8,670 bases of DNA from Actinomycetota bacterium (GTDB lineage Bacteria > Actinomycetota > Acidimicrobiia > IMCC26256 > PALSA-610). The stretch spans positions 1 to 8,670 of the forward strand of contig JAUZEM010000525.1 of the NCBI GenBank assembly GCA_030839005.1, read 5' to 3'. Under the pieces are notes generated by a model. The model saw only the letters and a program-made list of their open reading frames with translations, ran no database searches and had not been told where the DNA came from. Made by a program: the position numbers and the translations under genes. Below, one piece after another: positions 5,952 through 8,670 of the stretch (position 1 is its first letter; each line of letters opens with the position of its first letter).

Positions 5952-7424
5952 TTATCGGCGTTCCGGGGAAAGGCTTTTGGAGTGGGCCTGTCGCTCGCGC
6001 CGGGCGGCACAACGCGCGAGGTAAAGGAGCGAGGCGGTCGCGCCGCCGAAGGCGATGGCGACGAGCCACCCTTGGGTCGAGCTCAGCCCGTGCATCCCGA
6101 GCTGGAGTATCCACGGCCGTTTCGACCACGCGGTCCACTCCAGGCACTTGTAGTACGCGCTCGGTGCGACGATGACACTGCCGGTGCGGGGGCATTGCGA
6201 ACGCGCGAAGAACTGAGACACGGCGAGCCCGTGCCGGAGAACGACGGCTTGGGGAAGACCGATGACGATCACGGCCGCGGCCGCGAGCAACAGCCATCGA
6301 CTGCTGAGGAATCTCGCCGCGATCCGCGTGGCGTCCGCGGTCGCGACGACGCACGCCACCACCAGGAGCGCCGGTAGGAGCGGGATGACCAAGCGGGGAC
6401 CCCAGGCGTACCAACCGAAGGGCGCCCACCAGGTAGCGAGTAGCGCGATCTGGGCGATGAGGAGCACCGCGACTGCGGGCGCGGCGGCGCGCGGCCTGTT
6501 CGTGGGTCCGCGCCGGCGTAGAGATGCGGCGGCGATCGCCAGGACGATCCCCGGTGCGAGCGGCCAGAACCACGCCAGACCGCCGTTCGGGGAGAACCAT
6601 TGCGCGAGGAAGAGTCGCGCGAAGACGTTCGGGTTCGGGACGTATAACGACGCACGCACGTAGTCGATGTTGCGGGGGGTTCCGTATCTGAAGACGTTGA
6701 ATCCGGCGTTCAGCGCGACGCCGACGATGGTGCCGACCGTGATCGCGATCAACCGCTGGCGGCGGAGCGGGTCCTTCGCGTTGGTGCGGGCCAGGACGCA
6801 GATCGTGCCGAGTGCGAACACGAAAGGTGGGTTGGTTTCCTTCGTGATGCACGCGGTCGCAACGAGGGCTCCGACGATCAGCAGTCTGGCATCGAGGAGC
6901 ACCGCGGCGATGGCTGCGAGGATCACCGCGGCGGCGAGCTCCTCGCCGAATGGCACCCGCGCGTACCACAACAATGGGCTCGCGAGCAGGGACACGCCCA
7001 CAACCGGGACCCAGAGCGGTCGAGCGAGGCGACGGAGCGTGTAGCCCGCCAACGCGGCGATCGCGATCAGGGACACGAGGTTCAAGATGACGAACACCCG
7101 CAGCGTTGATTCCGTTGAGACGCCAAATGCCTGAAGCGCCGCGGCGGGGACGTATTGGAGCATCGGGAAGGGGCTGACAGCCACGATCGAGTCGCCGGCG
7201 GGGTGATGCACGACGAATCCGTCGCAGTGGGTGAAGCGACCGTGACGAAGGCACTCGAGCGCCCCAGCTGCGCCGCGTGCCACGTTGGCGCTGTCGCCGT
7301 GCACCGACGGTGCGCGCAGGCCGACGGCGAGGATCGCGGCGAAGATCCCGGCTACGAACACGAGCGCCGCGGTGCGAACGAGTCGCTCCGGGCGAGCAAC
7401 CGGTTGTGTCTCGCGCGTTGCCAT
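5952..7424 (-). CDS. Polytopic membrane glycosyltransferase, GT-C type (mannosyltransferase-like)
   Basis: A 490-residue integral membrane protein with roughly 11-13 hydrophobic segments, for example 17-37, 108-128, 137-155, 163-195, 224-245, 285-301, 313-332, 345-362, 376-396 and 450-470. The first extracytoplasmic loop carries HGDSANVARGA at 42-52, where D44 is in the place of the GT-C catalytic acid. Other family-like features are CITKETNPPF at 192-201 and WWAPFGWYAWGPRLVIPLLP at 332-351, as in polyprenyl-phosphate-sugar-dependent transferases (PMT-related). C58/C67 and C411/C427 fall in outer loops and might form disulfides. It would move a sugar from a lipid carrier onto an envelope acceptor; donor and acceptor are unknown. 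ATG 7424 has no Shine-Dalgarno but lies just after a TATAGC element, consistent with a leaderless mRNA. The C terminus is short and basic. The adjacent methyltransferase suggests a joint role in glycan decoration. Confidence 0.85.
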   Translation of the reverse strand: MATRETQPVARPERLVRTAALVFVAGIFAAILAVGLRAPSVHGDSANVARGAAGALECLRHGRFTHCDGFVVHHPAGDSIVAVSPFPMLQYVPAAALQAFGVSTESTLRVFVILNLVSLIAIAALAGYTLRRLARPLWVPVVGVSLLASPLLWYARVPFGEELAAAVILAAIAAVLLDARLLIVGALVATACITKETNPPFVFALGTICVLARTNAKDPLRRQRLIAITVGTIVGVALNAGFNVFRYGTPRNIDYVRASLYVPNPNVFARLFLAQWFSPNGGLAWFWPLAPGIVLAIAAASLRRRGPTNRPRAAAPAVAVLLIAQIALLATWWAPFGWYAWGPRLVIPLLPALLVVACVVATADATRIAARFLSSRWLLLAAAAVIVIGLPQAVVLRHGLAVSQFFARSQCPRTGSVIVAPSAYYKCLEWTAWSKRPWILQLGMHGLSSTQGWLVAIAFGGATASLLYLARCAARRERQAHSKSLSPERR

Positions 7425-7428
7425 CGAT

Positions 7429-7449
7429 GAACGACGCTATACGTCGTTC
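7429..7449 (-). promoter_or_regulatory. Inverted repeat over the predicted -10 box of the glycosyltransferase gene
   Basis: Arms GAACGACG (7429-7436) and CGTCGTTC (7442-7449) are perfect reverse complements around CTATA. On the minus strand the centre reads TATAGC (7441-7436), a fair -10 box that would start transcription about four to five bases before ATG 7424. The arrangement looks like an operator covering the promoter of a leaderless or near-leaderless gene. No convincing -35 box is seen. Confidence 0.45.
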
Positions 7450-7498
7450 CTTCGGCGACGGTGTGTTCACTACTCGTCGCGGTGACTGACGATATTGA

Positions 7499-8386
7499 TC
7501 ACGTTTCGGTCGGACGGTGTTCGTAGTCCCAAAGGGCGCGGAAGTCCTTGCGGGTGTAGGCGATACTGCGTTGATCCTGCACCAGCGGCCGCTCTTCATA
7601 CGGACCGACGTAGTACTGGCCCAAGGGAATTCCCGTACCGGCGCCGTAGAGACCGGGCGGCGCCGCGTCGAAGTGCTTCTTCCAGAACGATTCGGAGAAG
7701 AAGAGGGCGCAATAGTCGATGAACACGTATTCGTCGATGAACACGTATCCCCTCGGCGTCAAATGCGGCCACAAGTTGAGCACGGAGACGTGGAGACTCG
7801 CTTGAAAGTCGACGTCGAGGACACACAGCACGACTGGTTCAGTGTGGTCCGGAAGGGTTTGTTCGAACCACCCTTTGCGGAACGTGCAGCGATCAATGTT
7901 GCCGTAGCGCCGAACGTTCTCCTGGACGACAGCGAGATCTCCGCGCAGCATCCCTTTCGCTTCGGGTGTTGCATGACGGTCGTTGGGTTCTGCGGCCGGG
8001 AGTCCCTCGAACGAGTCGTACACGATGAGGTCGCGGTCCACGAGATCGCAGATGAGCGACAGGTTGACGGTACTGCCCCCCAACCAGCACCCGCATTCGA
8101 CGACGACACCTTTCGTAGTGGGCGGGATCTCCAACAGCTTCGCGGCCATCGCGAGATGTGCCTGATACGAGATTCCCGTCTGGATCCGTCGCGTATTGCG
8201 GTAGATGCGGAACGCGAACCGCAACATTGTACGCATCGTGACCTTGTAGGCCGGGTGCCGGCGCCGGTTGTAGAAAAGAAACACGACGGCTGCCGGTAAC
8301 GAGAGTGCGTGATACGCATCTCGAACCCAGGGCATGAGTATGCGGTTTCGCCGCGCGGATCGCGGAACCGCGTTGCGCTTGGTCAT
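7499..8386 (-). CDS. TylF/MycF-like SAM-dependent O-methyltransferase
   Basis: A 295-residue class I methyltransferase of the macrocin O-methyltransferase (TylF) family, which methylates sugar hydroxyls using SAM and a divalent metal. SAM motif I is VVVECGCWLGGSTVNLS at 94-110, followed by the TylF signature YDSFEGLP at 123-130. DVD at 191-193 and FIDEY at 216-220 correspond to the metal-binding DxD and IDDY segments. The latter is duplicated as YVFIDE-YVFIDY (214-225) by an 18-base tandem repeat. The N-terminal ~70 residues add a short hydrophobic helix (28-40, LSLPAAVVFLFYN) and a basic stretch, so it may sit at the membrane. ATG 8386 has ACGAGG six bases upstream. A 6-codon ORF ends in an ATGA overlap with this start. 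GC looks lower than in the plus-strand block, which hints at transfer. Substrate unknown; the adjacent glycosyltransferase points to an envelope sugar. Confidence 0.88.
   Translation of the reverse strand: MTKRNAVPRSARRNRILMPWVRDAYHALSLPAAVVFLFYNRRRHPAYKVTMRTMLRFAFRIYRNTRRIQTGISYQAHLAMAAKLLEIPPTTKGVVVECGCWLGGSTVNLSLICDLVDRDLIVYDSFEGLPAAEPNDRHATPEAKGMLRGDLAVVQENVRRYGNIDRCTFRKGWFEQTLPDHTEPVVLCVLDVDFQASLHVSVLNLWPHLTPRGYVFIDEYVFIDYCALFFSESFWKKHFDAAPPGLYGAGTGIPLGQYYVGPYEERPLVQDQRSIAYTRKDFRALWDYEHRPTET
7713..7748 (-). repeat. 18-base tandem duplication inside the methyltransferase gene
   Basis: Two adjacent 18-base units (7713-7730 and 7731-7748) agree at 17 of 18 positions; the core GTCGATGAACACGTAT occurs twice. 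The period is six codons, so the frame is kept and the protein gains a second YVFID block in its predicted metal-binding loop. The near identity suggests a recent event, or less likely an assembly artefact. Confidence 0.9.
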
Positions 8387-8403
8387 TCGGCCTCGTCTCG
8401 CAT
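8383..8403 (-). other. Possible 6-codon leader ORF coupled to the methyltransferase start
   Basis: ATG 8403 opens a frame for MRDEAE that ends with TGA overlapping the methyltransferase ATG as ATGA. A TAGCAT element (minus strand, 8417-8412) could be a -10 box that places the transcript start at this ATG, making the leader ORF leaderless. It could feed ribosomes to the methyltransferase gene. Such a short ORF may be chance. Confidence 0.25.
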
Positions 8404-8434
8404 GGCGTCGGATGCTAACGCTCGGGGACGTCTA

Positions 8435-8458
8435 CGCACGCGTGTACTCACGCGTGCG
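8435..8458. promoter_or_regulatory. Large inverted repeat (paired CACGCGTG palindromes) in divergent promoter region
   Basis: Arms CGCACGCGTG (8435-8444) and CACGCGTGCG (8449-8458) are perfect 10-base reverse complements around TACT. Each arm contains the 8-base palindrome CACGCGTG (8437-8444 and 8449-8456), spaced 12 bases. It lies about 50 bases upstream of the methyltransferase start and 80 bases upstream of the divergent gene. No T-run follows on either strand. A binding site for one or two dimers, able to act on both promoters, is the best reading. Confidence 0.5.
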
Positions 8459-8483
8459 CGGCACGGACCCAAGGGCCCGGGAA

Positions 8484-8502
8484 CGGTAACGTGGCCTTAC
8501 CG
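8484..8502. promoter_or_regulatory. Inverted repeat with possible -10 box before the right-end gene
   Basis: CGGTAA (8484-8489) and TTACCG (8497-8502) are perfect 6-base arms around a 7-base spacer. TAACGT (8487-8492) inside it is a possible -10 box for the plus-strand gene at 8537, which would give a leader of about 35-40 bases. No clear -35 box is present, so the promoter call is weak. Confidence 0.35.
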
Positions 8503-8526
8503 AGTCACCGGTCTGTGAACCGACCT

Positions 8527-8533
8527 GGGAGGA
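8527..8533 (+). promoter_or_regulatory. Strong Shine-Dalgarno for the right-end gene
   Basis: GGGAGGA precedes ATG 8537 by three bases (core GGAGG four bases away). It is the main support for a real gene start there. Confidence 0.7.
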
Positions 8534-8536
8534 AAC

Positions 8537-8670
8537 ATGGACGACCCCGCCGGTGGTGCACGGAGCGCACCCGGGATTCGCGCGCCCGAGCCCGCAGGCT
8601 CGCGACTCGACGCGCTCGCGACGCTGACGGATCGGAACCGCCGAGCGCGTTCGGCTCAGGTCGACAAGCA
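8537..8670 (+). CDS. Unrecognised protein, N-terminal part (runs off the window)
   Basis: An open frame of 44 codons plus two bases starts at ATG 8537 and continues beyond the window without a stop. It begins MDDPAGGARSAPGIRAPEPA, a Pro/Ala/Gly-rich and probably disordered stretch, then turns into a likely helix (SRLDALATLTDRNRRARSAQ). No signal peptide or membrane segment is visible in this part, and no family is recognised. The strong ribosome binding site, the open frame and the divergent operator-like repeats upstream support a real gene. It is divergent from the methyltransferase gene, with 150 bases between their starts. Function cannot be stated. Confidence 0.65.
   Translation, partial: MDDPAGGARSAPGIRAPEPAGSRLDALATLTDRNRRARSAQVDK

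Noticed and set aside
5899..7599. Upstream extension of the SnoaL frame to about 7599 on the minus strand
   Set aside because: It runs through the glycosyltransferase gene in another frame and is Arg-rich without domains. Only the part from about 5898 to 5401 looks like protein.
7517..8299. A 260-codon open frame on the plus strand
   Set aside because: Antisense to the methyltransferase gene, whose motifs are clear; no family features in the plus-strand product.
8435..8458. Reading the large inverted repeat as an intrinsic terminator
   Set aside because: It is upstream of both divergent genes, not at a gene end, and no T-run follows on either strand.

Overview
The window looks like a piece of a GC-rich actinobacterial chromosome. 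Codons end mostly in G or C, GTG starts are common, and intergenic gaps are short. The order ftsR-like merR, BFN-domain gene, second merR matches the mycobacterial block Rv1828-Rv1829-Rv1830, which lies among glycine-cleavage genes (gcvH and garA before it, gcvB after it). Here an hpt-type gene sits between ftsR and the BFN gene, and gcvT follows a little further on. A deep-branching actinobacterium such as a member of Acidimicrobiia is my guess; the sequence does not prove it. No rRNA, tRNA, CRISPR array or insertion sequence was seen.

Plus-strand block, 1-4493. It holds: an FtsR-like MerR regulator whose 5' end lies before the window; a hypoxanthine phosphoribosyltransferase (hpt); a BFN/DUF151 protein overlapping hpt by 4 bases; a 129-base gap with a likely promoter; a second MerR regulator of the Rv1830/McdR type; a small protein with a PD-(D/E)XK-like layout in which the usual Lys is Thr; gcvT (4-base ATGA overlap); and a PaaI-type hotdog thioesterase 7 bases later. 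The tight spacing suggests two transcription units, ftsR-hpt-BFN and merR2-nuclease-like-gcvT-thioesterase. This is housekeeping content: cell-division and growth regulation, purine salvage, one-carbon metabolism.

Minus-strand block, 8386-4483. Read in its own direction it holds: a TylF/MycF-like SAM-dependent O-methyltransferase; a polytopic GT-C-type membrane glycosyltransferase; a SnoaL/NTF2-like small protein; and an alpha/beta hydrolase. The hydrolase converges on the thioesterase gene with an 11-base overlap of coding ends. The methyltransferase and glycosyltransferase suggest modification of an envelope glycan or glycolipid. The gaps of 74, 53 and 90 bases, two of them with perfect inverted repeats, suggest separately controlled genes rather than one tight operon. 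The methyltransferase gene looks lower in GC than the plus-strand block and carries an 18-base in-frame tandem duplication in its predicted metal-binding segment.

Right end, 8387-8670. A divergent intergenic region of 150 bases carries two clear inverted repeats. It leads to a plus-strand gene with a strong ribosome binding site that runs off the window after 44 codons and is not recognised.

No clearly new system is proven here. The points most worth a second look are the PD-(D/E)XK-like protein with its odd start region, the duplicated motif in the methyltransferase, and the paired CACGCGTG palindromes in the divergent promoter region.
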